Assembly (NCBI RefSeq): GCF_039524015.1
Contig: NZ_BAAAGF010000003.1
Location: forward strand, 248,001 to 312,000
DNA from: Gaetbulibacter_B jejuensis
Lineage (GTDB): Bacteria; Bacteroidota; Bacteroidia; Flavobacteriales; Flavobacteriaceae
Length of the DNA: 64,000 nucleotides
Direction of reading: 5' to 3'
The stretch's first letter is position 1. Every line of letters starts with the position of its first letter. The position numbers were made by a program, and so were the translations under genes. The notes beneath the pieces were generated by a model. That model made no database searches. It had not been told where the DNA came from and saw only the letters and a program-made list of their open reading frames with translations. This document shows positions 24,843-33,892 of this stretch, piece by piece.

Positions 24843-25958
24843 ATGAAACGAATTATTTATTTTTTTACAGCAATACTCTTAGGAAGCGTATCTGTAAACG
24901 CAACAACCACCAGCACAAATTCAGTAAATACTTTTAACACTTATGCTAATGGTTATGGCAACTCTTTCATATTTGTAGAGAATGGTATTGAATTTTCAGT
25001 ATTTCCTGATGGTCAGTTCGACTTTTACATCCCTAATTATGGTCCAAACGTAAATGTTGGCTTTAGTACTCCTAATGTATCCATAAGCTTTAACACTGGT
25101 TATGATTACAACCCTTATGTACAATATGACGATTTTGGTGCTATTGTTCAAATAGAAAATACACCTATTTATTATGACTTCTACGGAAGAATTACAAGAG
25201 CAGGAAATGTAAACATTCACTATAACAGTTTTGGACGTGTAGCTCGTGTAGGTGGTTTATACATTCACTATCGTAACAGAGTATTTTCGCACTACACAGG
25301 GTTTATAAACGTTTATAATAGATACTATGTGTACCGTCCATGGCACAGATATTATGCTGTACCTTCTGTAAACTTCTGTATTGTAAACACTAGACCTTAT
25401 AGACAGTATTACACTCCTATTAGACATCACTATTACAGACCATACAGAAACAATTACCGTCAGCCTGTTAACATAAACAGTCGTCGTAATACTGTAGCTA
25501 ACAACGGAAGGCGTTCAAACGCACAACAAACACGTATGAGTGATAGATATAGACAAGATGCTACACCTAGAAGAAGTACTTCTGTAGATAGAAGCAATAC
25601 CACAAGACGTAATAATAGTGCTGTAACAGCTCCTACTAGAACAAGAACTACCACTCCTAGAGTATCAAGTTCTACTAATAGAACAAACACATCGTCTAGA
25701 GCTACAGTTAATACTAATAGGCCTAAAAATAGTTCGGTTACTACCAAAAGAAATGTGACCAAAACAAGAACCACTGTGTCTAATAAAGTGAATACTAAAA
25801 AAAATTCAACGGTAAGAAAACCAAATACGTCTCAAATACGTAAATATAATACAAGACAAAACAAAAGTACTCAGCGTGTAACTCAAAATAACAGAACAAA
25901 GTCGTCAAATGCGACTAAATCTAGAAGTTCACAAAACAGTACAAGATCTAGAAGATAA
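24843..25958 (+). CDS. Exported repeat protein, paralog B, with Arg/Ser/Thr-rich tail
   Basis: Start ATG 24843 gives a 371-aa product with a clean signal peptide (about 20 residues, ending SVNA); the longer open frame begins inside the promoter. The first 150 residues match paralog A (FVENGIEFSVFPDGQFDFY, then 16-residue units GAIVQIENTPIYYDFY, GRITRAGNVNIHYNSF, GRVARVGGLYIHY). A Tyr/Arg/His-rich segment (RPYRQYYTPIRHHYYRPYR) leads into a 150-residue tail of Arg, Thr, Ser, Asn and Lys with no aliphatic core, so it is highly basic and probably disordered. It may bind a polyanion outside the inner membrane. Confidence 0.78.
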   Translation: MKRIIYFFTAILLGSVSVNATTTSTNSVNTFNTYANGYGNSFIFVENGIEFSVFPDGQFDFYIPNYGPNVNVGFSTPNVSISFNTGYDYNPYVQYDDFGAIVQIENTPIYYDFYGRITRAGNVNIHYNSFGRVARVGGLYIHYRNRVFSHYTGFINVYNRYYVYRPWHRYYAVPSVNFCIVNTRPYRQYYTPIRHHYYRPYRNNYRQPVNINSRRNTVANNGRRSNAQQTRMSDRYRQDATPRRSTSVDRSNTTRRNNSAVTAPTRTRTTTPRVSSSTNRTNTSSRATVNTNRPKNSSVTTKRNVTKTRTTVSNKVNTKKNSTVRKPNTSQIRKYNTRQNKSTQRVTQNNRTKSSNATKSRSSQNSTRSRR

Positions 25959-25973
25959 TATAACGATACATAA

Positions 25974-26040
25974 TTTTTTGGTTGGTTAGTTGGAAAGTCC
26001 TGCAAGTCGTATGCCTCAAAGCACCTTGTGGGATTTTCCC
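25974..26040 (+). terminator. Terminator with the same upstream box as paralog A
   Basis: TTTTTTGGTTGGTTAGTT (25974-25991) parallels the box after paralog A. It is followed by an 11-bp stem AGTCCTGCAAG / CTTGTGGGATT (three wobble pairs) and a T-rich tail. Confidence 0.7.
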
Positions 26041-26066
26041 GTTTTAGGCTAGTAACACAGCAAAAA

Positions 26067-27524
26067 CTATTTAATTGGTAAGTACTTTTTTAGTATTCCT
26101 GTAATGTCTTTAGAGACATTCATCTTATACACTGCAAAGACATACACACATCCTATCAGTAAAGACTTAAATGCTATATTAACTATAGGATGAAAAGGAA
26201 ATTCCCAAAAATAAAACACAGCAACACTTACTAAAATCAATACTCCTACTTTTAAAGATTCTTTTGTAAAAGGAAGCATTTTAAACTTTCGGTTTACAAA
26301 GTAAATTTTAGCTGTATTGTAAATAAAAATAGCTATAAAAGTTGCAACTGCTGCTCCATCAATTCCTAATAACGGAATAAATACCATATTTAAAATAACT
26401 ATCAATACCGTAAGTAACACTCCAAAAAGTAGTACCACTCTATAATAATCACTATTGAATAAAATAGCATTATTGTTTCCTAAAAGCGTGTCGTAGAGTT
26501 TTGCTAAGCTTATTAAAAACACAACGGTTAGTCCATAACTAAATTCTTCAGGGATAATTAAATACAACTGATTAATATTAAGCACAATCAGTAAAAATAT
26601 CAAGCCACTAATAATAAAAAGGCTAAGTGACGAGCGTTGATACAAATCCTTTAAAGCAACCTTATTTTTTTCATTTAAATAATTAGCAGTAATAGGCATT
26701 AATATTTGATGCATAGACCGTTGCGGAACCGAAATTACCGATGCGATATAAATTGCAACACTATAGTAAGCGACTTCCTCTATATCAATATATTGTCCAA
26801 GCATAAACTTATCTATATCTAAAATAAGTGTCGCTACCGAACCAGCAAGTATAATAAGCGATGAGTATTTAATAATAGCCCTAAAGCTCTCTATTCTATT
26901 AAACTTAAGTACTGGCCAACGAATAATAAATGCGTAGAGTTTCATTATAACCATACGCAATACATATACTATAATAATTGCATTGATAAACTCATGCACA
27001 TTAAGATATCCCAAATACACACAAAACAGCAGTAACATTATCCCAATTCTATGAAATACCTCTTTCATAAAGTTGCCAAAAACAGTCTGCATTTGGGTTT
27101 TTGCCCAAGCAAAAAACACTTCAAAATAACCCATAGAAATAGCAGCAATAATAATATGCCACACATAGTCTTTTACTATACCATTTCTTTGTGATAACAA
27201 ATCACTTATAACATCATAACCAAAATAGCCAATCAATGCTACAGGAACTACTACAAACATAGGTAGTATTAGCATTAAGGTTAAAAAGCTGTTAAGTGAA
27301 TTTTTGGTTTTAAATGTAGAATAGAACTTTATAAGTGTATTATGAACTCCAAAAGCCATTAAAGGCATCATAATATTTGCTGTAGATAGCACAAAGGCAA
27401 TTAAACCATAGTACTCATCCGTAATAAAATTAGTGTACAGAAACAATGTATTAATTGCTCCTATACCAAACCCTAAATAGGTACTAATAGTGTTTTTAAA
27501 GGATTGTTTAACTACAATTCCCAT
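26067..27524 (-). CDS. Polysaccharide flippase (MOP/Wzx family)
   Basis: A 485-aa integral membrane protein with 12-14 hydrophobic helices and the MOP-superfamily opening QSFKNTISTYLGFGIGAINTLFLYTNFI. Such proteins move lipid-linked oligosaccharides across the inner membrane. It is the last gene of a three-gene leftward cluster (YfhO-type protein, GT4 glycosyltransferase, flippase), with its start directly abutting the stop of the glycosyltransferase. The cargo glycan is unknown. Confidence 0.88.
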   Translation of the reverse strand: MGIVVKQSFKNTISTYLGFGIGAINTLFLYTNFITDEYYGLIAFVLSTANIMMPLMAFGVHNTLIKFYSTFKTKNSLNSFLTLMLILPMFVVVPVALIGYFGYDVISDLLSQRNGIVKDYVWHIIIAAISMGYFEVFFAWAKTQMQTVFGNFMKEVFHRIGIMLLLFCVYLGYLNVHEFINAIIIVYVLRMVIMKLYAFIIRWPVLKFNRIESFRAIIKYSSLIILAGSVATLILDIDKFMLGQYIDIEEVAYYSVAIYIASVISVPQRSMHQILMPITANYLNEKNKVALKDLYQRSSLSLFIISGLIFLLIVLNINQLYLIIPEEFSYGLTVVFLISLAKLYDTLLGNNNAILFNSDYYRVVLLFGVLLTVLIVILNMVFIPLLGIDGAAVATFIAIFIYNTAKIYFVNRKFKMLPFTKESLKVGVLILVSVAVFYFWEFPFHPIVNIAFKSLLIGCVYVFAVYKMNVSKDITGILKKYLPIK

Positions 27525-28802
27525 TTATACAAGTTGCGCTAGAGTTTTTGTTAGTTCCCTTCTACTGTACTTTTGCAATCCTATAGGTTGCGTTTGCAGC
27601 GAATTGGTTTTATAGGCATTAAAATACAATAAAATTTGAGATTTTATCTGCTGCTTTTCATTGTAATAAAAATAATGTCCTGTATTTGTAGTTTTAATGA
27701 TGTCTTCAACATCAGATTCTTGTGGTCCTATAGCTAGTATTGGCGTATTGGAAACCATATATTCAAATAACTTCCCAGGAATAATAGCTTTACTTACTTG
27801 TGAGTCTATTTCAATTAACAACAACACTTGCGATTGCATTTGAAACTGCATCGCTTCCTCATGGTTAACATAGCCTACAACATTCACATAATCATCTAGT
27901 TGGTAATGTGATAATGTCTGTAACACATCATCGCTCACAACACCTATCAAGTTCAACTGAAACGCAGTTTTAAAAGCTTCGTTTTCAGCTATCAACTCAC
28001 GTAATGCGTCCCATAATTGAGTTGGGTTACGTTCAGAAAGTAATGAGCCAATATGAGCTATTGTAAAACGTTGGTCTTTCTCTGGTTTTTCAATAGCATA
28101 CGTATCGTAACCATTGGTAATAACAGTTATGGGTTGTTGGGTTTTAAGCGCAAATTCTTGCTTTGTAACAGTGCTGGTAACTATAATTTGGTCGGCAGAT
28201 TGTAAAACATTTTGCTCTAACAATTCGTGTTTTTGTCTAGAGCTTTTGGTGAGTTTTAAATCTTTATGGTAACCTATAGTTGTCCAAGGGTCTCTAAAAT
28301 CGGCTATCCATTTTACATTCAATTGCGCTTTTAACTGCAAACCTATAAGGTGTAAACTATGTGGTGGTCCAGTAGTGATAATCGTTTCAATACCTTCGTT
28401 TTTTATATATTCTGAAAGATAAGCAACCGAAGGTTTTACCCAACCTTTTCGCGCATCAGGAATAAAGAAATTTCCTCTTACATACAATAATAAACGCTCA
28501 ATAAGAGATTGCTTTTTTTTCTTCGGAATAATGCCTGAACTTATCGATTTAGAACTCTTTTTCGAAAGTAAATTAGCAAACTTATAAGGTTCGTTTATAG
28601 GTTGTTTTAAAACAGTTACAGCATGAGATACTTCGTCTTCCAACTGCAAGTCTGTAATTGGATAACTAGGATTCTCAGGACAATAAACAACAGGGTCTAC
28701 TCCAAATTCTGGTAAGTATTTTACAAATTTCAACCAACGTTGTACACCTGGTCCTCCTGCAGGTGGCCAATAGTATGTTATTATAAGTGCTTTTTTACGC
28801 AC
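27525..28802 (-). CDS. Glycosyltransferase family 4
   Basis: A 425-aa GT-B enzyme opening with ALIITYYWPPAGGPGVQRWLKFVKYLPEFG, the donor/acceptor loop of a Bacteroidota GT4 group, and IADFRDPWT in the middle. The C-terminal domain has IAHIGSLLSERNP, VNVVGYVNHEEAMQFQMQSQVLLLIE and KLFEYMVSNTPILAIGP, which bind the nucleotide sugar. It acts at the cytosolic face of the inner membrane, probably adding a sugar to a surface glycan. It overlaps the upstream YfhO-type gene by eight bases. Confidence 0.9.
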   Translation of the reverse strand: MRKKALIITYYWPPAGGPGVQRWLKFVKYLPEFGVDPVVYCPENPSYPITDLQLEDEVSHAVTVLKQPINEPYKFANLLSKKSSKSISSGIIPKKKKQSLIERLLLYVRGNFFIPDARKGWVKPSVAYLSEYIKNEGIETIITTGPPHSLHLIGLQLKAQLNVKWIADFRDPWTTIGYHKDLKLTKSSRQKHELLEQNVLQSADQIIVTSTVTKQEFALKTQQPITVITNGYDTYAIEKPEKDQRFTIAHIGSLLSERNPTQLWDALRELIAENEAFKTAFQLNLIGVVSDDVLQTLSHYQLDDYVNVVGYVNHEEAMQFQMQSQVLLLIEIDSQVSKAIIPGKLFEYMVSNTPILAIGPQESDVEDIIKTTNTGHYFYYNEKQQIKSQILLYFNAYKTNSLQTQPIGLQKYSRRELTKTLAQLV

Positions 28803-31227
28803 TAGCTTGGTCTTTTTTAAACGAATACAATAGGCCTCCTAGAAGCAATAATGCTAGTATAATTGAACTAGACAACGCAATAGTACTTCCCGTTTTTACT
28901 ACTTGAGGCTCAAATTTAAACTCAATAGTATGGTTTCCTTTAGGAATTTCAAGTCCTCTCAACACATAATTAACACGCTGAATAGGTGCTTCGGTTCCAT
29001 CAATTGTTGCTACCCAACCATGGCCATAATACACTTCAGAAAACACAGCAAAACCATCGTTACTGTTGTTAGATTCGTACTTTAAATAGTTTGGTTGATG
29101 TGCTACTAATTTAATTGTAGATAAAGAGTCTACAGTATAGGTTCTTGACTCCAATGGCATTGATGTAATCGCTTTTGTTTTAGTACTTAAACTGTCTAAA
29201 GCAACTATTTCTTCATTAGCAGAACTAACCTGTTGTAATGATGAAACAAACCAAGCATTTCCATTGGCATCTTCATTGTTATAAGGAAATACATTACCCT
29301 TATCGTCTTCTCCAATAAAATATTTGGTATTCAACATATTAATGACTTCCATATTATTTTTTGAAATATGAAAATCATACAGTTCATCAAATCGCCCAAG
29401 TTTTGCAGCATGATAACCACTTAACGAGTTATGAAAATAAGCTGCTTTTCCTGGATTTCTAGAGCCTTCACTAGATAAATCTAAAACTCTAAAGTGCGTC
29501 TTGTCCTTTAATATCTCTTTATCTGCAGCATTAGCTTTATAAGGTTTTTCAACTTGAATTGCAGACACAAAATTATCGTTATTAACGTAGCGTCTGTCTA
29601 CACCAACCAAATCAAATAAAATTAAAGCAGCAAATACAATAATCACTTTTCCTTCTGATAGCTTTTGTTTTAAGAAGCCAAAAATTGTTGCTGCTGCAAG
29701 CACTACTAAAAGTAAAGTTCTTAACGTGTCTTGTGTAAAGAAGGTTTGTCTGTCGGCTCTTAGTGCGTCAACAAAGCTTTGTCCATACTCGCCATAGGCT
29801 TGTCTGTAATACCCATCGTTTACACCAACAAAATCGAATGACGATTTTATAAGCAAGAGTAAAATTGCAAGTCCTCCTGTAATTATCGCGGAATATTTTA
29901 ACGCTTTTAGCTTTTCATCTTTGCTTTCAAAATCATTGAATAAACGTACCAAACCAAAAATAGCCAATACAGGTATGCAGAGTTCTAAAATTACCTGAAT
30001 AGAACTTACTGCTCTAAACTTGTTGTACATAGGTACAAAGTCTATAAAGAAATCAGTTAAAAACCCTAAATGCTTTCCGTAAGACAACAATAATGATAGT
30101 ACAGTACCACCAACTAGCCACCATTTGAGTCTGCCTTTAACCAAAAACAAAGCAAATACAAACAAGAAAATAACTACTGCTCCAACATACGCTGGTGCTT
30201 CAACAATGGTTTGTGCTCCCCAATAAGTAGGTGTTGTTTTAACTTCGCGAGTAGCTTCAACAGGCGACGCTCCAATATTTCTATAAAATTTAAATGTTTC
30301 AGAGTCGACACCAACATCTTCATGACTTCCACCACCAAAAAGTCTTGGAATAAACAAGTTAAGACTTTCCGCTATACCATAGCTATATTCTGTAATATAA
30401 TCTTTATCCAATCCAGTAGTCACTGCTTTAGGAGAGCCATCAGGATTTATAGTAAGTTCACTTTTTCCTCGTGTACTTTCATTAACATACTCTTTGGTTG
30501 CCATAATATTGCTGGCGTTTAACCCAACAGCTAATAGTACTGCAACAACTAGCATCCCAACCGATTTGAAAAAATGTGGTAATACCTTTTTTCGGTAAGC
30601 GTCTATTAAATAAGCTATTCCTAAAACCACAACTAACAGCATCAAATAATAGGTCATTTGAAAATGGTTAGTACATATCTCTAAAGCCATAGCCACAGTG
30701 GTTAATAAAAAACCACCAATGTAATGTTTTCTAAACGTGAGTAGAATACCACTAAGCACTAAAGGCATATAGGCAATAGCATGCGCTTTACTATTATGTC
30801 CTACACCTAATATAATAATGAGATAGGTAGAAAAACCAAAGGCCAATGCACCAAGTGCAGCGAGTTTAAAATCTACTTTTAGCACAAGTAACAACACATA
30901 AAACCCTAGGAAATAAAGAAATAAATAATCGGCTGGTCGTGGTAAAAAACGTAGTGAAAGGTCTAGTTTTTTAATATAATTATGAGGGTATTTTGCACCT
31001 AACTGATACGTGGGCATACCTCCAAACGCACTATTAGTCCAGTAGGTTTCCTCTCCAGTGGCTGCTCTAAAGTCATTTTGCTGTTGAGACATTCCAATGT
31101 AGTGCTTAATATCACTTTGAAAAATCTTTTTGCCTTTTAAAACTGGGTTAAAATATGCTAATGAAACAATAACAAACCCTACTAAAATTAAAAGATGAGG
31201 AAGAATTCTTTTGATTGAAAACTGCAT
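28795..31227 (-). CDS. YfhO family membrane glycosyltransferase-like protein
   Basis: The 810-aa protein has about 12 membrane helices in the N-terminal two thirds and one at the very C-terminus, with a large soluble domain between (about 550-770: FRVLDLSSEGSRNPGKAAYFHNSLSGYHAAKLGR ... LEIPKGNHTIEFKFEP). The GQSFVDALRADRQTFF and YHAAKLGR segments are typical of YfhO proteins, which have a GT-C-like fold and are linked to lipid-carrier glycosylation in Gram-positives. In Bacteroidota the substrate is unknown. First gene of the glycan cluster. Confidence 0.88.
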   Translation of the reverse strand: MQFSIKRILPHLLILVGFVIVSLAYFNPVLKGKKIFQSDIKHYIGMSQQQNDFRAATGEETYWTNSAFGGMPTYQLGAKYPHNYIKKLDLSLRFLPRPADYLFLYFLGFYVLLLVLKVDFKLAALGALAFGFSTYLIIILGVGHNSKAHAIAYMPLVLSGILLTFRKHYIGGFLLTTVAMALEICTNHFQMTYYLMLLVVVLGIAYLIDAYRKKVLPHFFKSVGMLVVAVLLAVGLNASNIMATKEYVNESTRGKSELTINPDGSPKAVTTGLDKDYITEYSYGIAESLNLFIPRLFGGGSHEDVGVDSETFKFYRNIGASPVEATREVKTTPTYWGAQTIVEAPAYVGAVVIFLFVFALFLVKGRLKWWLVGGTVLSLLLSYGKHLGFLTDFFIDFVPMYNKFRAVSSIQVILELCIPVLAIFGLVRLFNDFESKDEKLKALKYSAIITGGLAILLLLIKSSFDFVGVNDGYYRQAYGEYGQSFVDALRADRQTFFTQDTLRTLLLVVLAAATIFGFLKQKLSEGKVIIVFAALILFDLVGVDRRYVNNDNFVSAIQVEKPYKANAADKEILKDKTHFRVLDLSSEGSRNPGKAAYFHNSLSGYHAAKLGRFDELYDFHISKNNMEVINMLNTKYFIGEDDKGNVFPYNNEDANGNAWFVSSLQQVSSANEEIVALDSLSTKTKAITSMPLESRTYTVDSLSTIKLVAHQPNYLKYESNNSNDGFAVFSEVYYGHGWVATIDGTEAPIQRVNYVLRGLEIPKGNHTIEFKFEPQVVKTGSTIALSSSIILALLLLGGLLYSFKKDQASA

Positions 31228-31256
31228 GAATATGTTTTAAAGAATGATTGTGAAAA

Positions 31257-31538
31257 TTAATCAATTTCTTCGTAATCCACGTACTCTCCAACAGTTTTAT
31301 TTGAAGACTTCTGACGCTCAGGCATTTTATCAATTACAGTCTCGCCTTCTCTTTGTTGTGTTTGTTGGTTATTTTGGTATTGTTGAAATTGACCTCCAAA
31401 ACGTTCTTGCATCTTTTTAGACATATAGCGCATAAGGTATGGAGCAAAAATTCGCATAAGTAGCTTTATACCATAATACACTAATAGTATGATTAAAATG
31501 GTTCTTAAAAAACCAATAAAAGAAGCCGTTTGTACCAT
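31257..31538 (-). CDS. DUF4834 family small membrane protein
   Basis: A 93-aa protein with one membrane helix (about 6-27), a basic amphipathic stretch (FAPYLMRYMSKKMQERFGG) and a Gln/Asn-rich then acidic tail ending VGEYVDYEEID. This matches the DUF4834 pattern in Bacteroidota. It precedes the YfhO-type gene by 29 bases on the same strand and may be part of that operon. Confidence 0.75.
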   Translation of the reverse strand: MVQTASFIGFLRTILIILLVYYGIKLLMRIFAPYLMRYMSKKMQERFGGQFQQYQNNQQTQQREGETVIDKMPERQKSSNKTVGEYVDYEEID

Positions 31539-31617
31539 TAAAAAGATATTTTTTTCAAAAATACAATTATCATACTTTAAAATAAGTTATAAATACTTAA
31601 AAAAAGTATAAAATCTC

Positions 31618-31625
31618 TATATTTG
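31618..31625 (+). promoter_or_regulatory. Bacteroidota -7 promoter element (TATATTTG)
   Basis: Exact TAnnTTTG match 106 bases upstream of the preferred start (31732) of the outer-membrane protein gene; a long leader or an earlier start would follow. Confidence 0.45.
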
Positions 31626-31731
31626 AATTTAACAAATCACCTATGAAATGCCTACAAAGCTAATTTTTACATCAGAATATAAAATGAAAAAGGCATTCCG
31701 TTTGACAATTAAAAAACTAAAACACAAACAG

Positions 31732-32706
31732 ATGAAATCTATTAAACAGTATATGTTATTGGTGTGTTTTGCAGTGTCTTTCAATACATTTTCGCAATAT
31801 ACCGAAGTTATAAATTCCAATAGACCTGGAGTTTCTAGAAGTGCTTTTTCTGTGGGAACCAATGTAGCTCAATTAGAAGTTGGCCCTTACATTGTTAAAG
31901 AAAAACACACGCCTTTAATGTATGAAGTGTCTGGTTTTGGAGTAGATTTTGCTGCGCGTTACGGACTACTATTTGAAGAATTGGAAATCAACCTTGAAGG
32001 TACTTACCAAAACGATACGTTTACTGATAATCGCTCAACATTCTCAACTGAAGATAAACGCTCAAATTTTAAAAACTTTACTCTTGGCGCTAAATATTTA
32101 GTTTACGATCCTTATAAAAATGCAGAAGAAGACAAACCAAACATTTATAGCTACCATGCTAATAGAGCTTTTAAATGGAAATCCTTAATTCCTGCTGTTG
32201 CTGTATATTTAGGTGCAAATTACGATTCTAAAAACAACCCTTACACTGCTCCAGACGTTGAAGGTTTTAGTCCTAAAGTAATGGTTGCAACACAAAACAA
32301 CTTTGCTGGTGGTTGGGTACTTGTTATGAATTTAATTAAAGACAGAATTGGTAGCGACTTTTCTGATTTTCAATATATCCTTACACTAACACATTCGTTC
32401 AATCCAAAATGGGTGATTTTTGGAGAAGCTCATGGTATTAAGAGTGACTTTTATGCCGATAATTTATTTAGATTTGGAGGTGCTTACCTCTTAAGCAAAG
32501 ACTTACAGTTAGACACAGCTTTAACCTTGAACACTAAAGATACACCTTCGGTATTCAGCGTTAATTTTGGAGCATCTTATAGATTTGATTTCCATAAGGA
32601 TAAAATTGACAATGGTAATTCTGCCGATGAAGAAGCTAAACGAAAATCAAGAGGTAAAAAAAGCAGAAGAGCTGAAACCGATTTTAATGACGATAATGGC
32701 AACTAA
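31732..32706 (+). CDS. Outer-membrane transporter-like beta-barrel protein
   Basis: Start ATG 31732 is chosen because it gives a proper signal peptide (MKSIKQYMLLVCFAVSFNTFSQ); upstream in-frame ATGs at 31648 and 31684 only add a basic leader. The 324-aa product has NRPGVSRSAFSVGTNVAQLEVG, typical of the MetA-pathway/phenol-degradation 'transporter' barrels (PF13557-like), followed by amphipathic strands to about residue 300 and a basic tail (KRKSRGKKSRRAET). Outer-membrane location is inferred; substrate unknown. Confidence 0.8.
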   Translation: MKSIKQYMLLVCFAVSFNTFSQYTEVINSNRPGVSRSAFSVGTNVAQLEVGPYIVKEKHTPLMYEVSGFGVDFAARYGLLFEELEINLEGTYQNDTFTDNRSTFSTEDKRSNFKNFTLGAKYLVYDPYKNAEEDKPNIYSYHANRAFKWKSLIPAVAVYLGANYDSKNNPYTAPDVEGFSPKVMVATQNNFAGGWVLVMNLIKDRIGSDFSDFQYILTLTHSFNPKWVIFGEAHGIKSDFYADNLFRFGGAYLLSKDLQLDTALTLNTKDTPSVFSVNFGASYRFDFHKDKIDNGNSADEEAKRKSRGKKSRRAETDFNDDNGN

Positions 32707-32718
32707 GCCAACTATTTT

Positions 32719-33837
32719 ATGATTACAATTAAAGAAATTAGCTCTAAAAATGAGCTTAAGGAATTTGTAAAGTTTCCGTTTAAAATTTATAAAGACTCCA
32801 AGTATTGGGTTCCTCCTATTATAAAACAAGAGTTAGAAACCTTTAACAAAGATGTTAACCCAATATTTAAAGATGCTGAAGCTCGTTTCTTTTTAGCATA
32901 TAAGAATAATGAAATTGTAGGTAGAGTCGCTGCAATTATCAATTGGCTTGAAGTAAAAAAGCAAGACCAAAAGAAAATGCGATTTGGATGGTTTGATTTT
33001 ATTGATGATTTAGAAGTTTCTAAAGCGCTTCTTGAAAAAGTAGAAGAAATTGGTAAAGAAAATAACCTTGAGTATTGCGAAGGTCCTGTTGGTTTCTCTA
33101 ACTTAGACAAAGTAGGTGTGCTTACCGAAGGTTTTGACCAACTTAGCACTATGATTACATGGTACAACCATCCATACTACATCAACCATTACAAATCTCA
33201 TGGGTATACTGAGGAAAAAGAATACATCGAGAACTTTTTCCCTTTTAAAAATGTAAAACCTGAGTTCTTTGCAAAAGTGCAAGACCTTATAAAAAGAAGA
33301 TATCAGTTACGTTCATTAGCTTTTACCAAAACAGAAGAGGTAATGCCTTATGCTGATAAAATGTTTGACTTATTCAATAAGAGTTATTCGTCGTTATCAT
33401 CGTTTGTTGAGATTACCGATATTCAAAAGGCATACTTTAAAAAGAAGTTTATAAGCTTTGTAAACCCTGAATACATCAAGTTTGTTGTTGATAAAAACGA
33501 TGAATTAATTGCGTTTTCAATAGTAATGCCATCATTTGCTAGAGCTTTACAGGAAGCAAAAGGAAAACTATTTCCGTTTGGGTTTCTTAAGTTACTAAAA
33601 GCTAAAAAAGAAAGTAAGGATGTGGTATTCTACTTAATTGGTGTTTTACCAGAATATCAAAACAAAGGAGTTACAGCAATTATATTTGATGAATACTATA
33701 AGGTGTTTAAGGAAAAAGGCATTCAAAACTGTATTAGAACACCTGAATTAGCAGATAATAAAGCTATTCATCAAATATGGAAACATTTTAATCCTAAAAC
33801 CAACAAAAGGCGTTTTACACTTAGAAAAGATCTTTAA
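32719..33837 (+). CDS. GNAT-like acyltransferase, two-domain
   Basis: A 372-aa cytosolic protein. The N-terminal part (about 1-110) has FPFKIYKDSKYWVPPII and ARFFLAYKNNEIVGRVAAIIN, an acetyltransferase-like core; the centre has YCEGPVGFSNLDKVGVLTEGFD and MITWYNHPYY; the C-terminal part has VVFYLIGVLPEYQNKGVTAIIFDEYYKVFKEKGI, which resembles the acetyl-CoA-binding V-loop of GNAT enzymes. Substrate unknown. It starts 12 bases after the barrel gene, so the two may be co-transcribed. Confidence 0.78.
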   Translation: MITIKEISSKNELKEFVKFPFKIYKDSKYWVPPIIKQELETFNKDVNPIFKDAEARFFLAYKNNEIVGRVAAIINWLEVKKQDQKKMRFGWFDFIDDLEVSKALLEKVEEIGKENNLEYCEGPVGFSNLDKVGVLTEGFDQLSTMITWYNHPYYINHYKSHGYTEEKEYIENFFPFKNVKPEFFAKVQDLIKRRYQLRSLAFTKTEEVMPYADKMFDLFNKSYSSLSSFVEITDIQKAYFKKKFISFVNPEYIKFVVDKNDELIAFSIVMPSFARALQEAKGKLFPFGFLKLLKAKKESKDVVFYLIGVLPEYQNKGVTAIIFDEYYKVFKEKGIQNCIRTPELADNKAIHQIWKHFNPKTNKRRFTLRKDL

Positions 33838-33840
33838 TAA

Positions 33841-33871
33841 AAAAAGCCGATGAAAAATCATCGGCTTTTTT
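33841..33871. terminator. Bidirectional rho-independent terminator
   Basis: Perfect stem AAAAAGCCGATGA / TCATCGGCTTTTT with an AAAA loop, between convergent genes (acyltransferase and alpha-oxoamine synthase). Confidence 0.92.
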
Positions 33872-33892
33872 GTTGATATATTTAACTATCGT

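Noticed and set aside
25460..25774. Leftward 104-codon open frame opposite the basic tail of paralog B
   Set aside because: It is a Leu/Val-rich shadow of the Arg/Thr/Ser-rich codons on the other strand, with no start context of its own.
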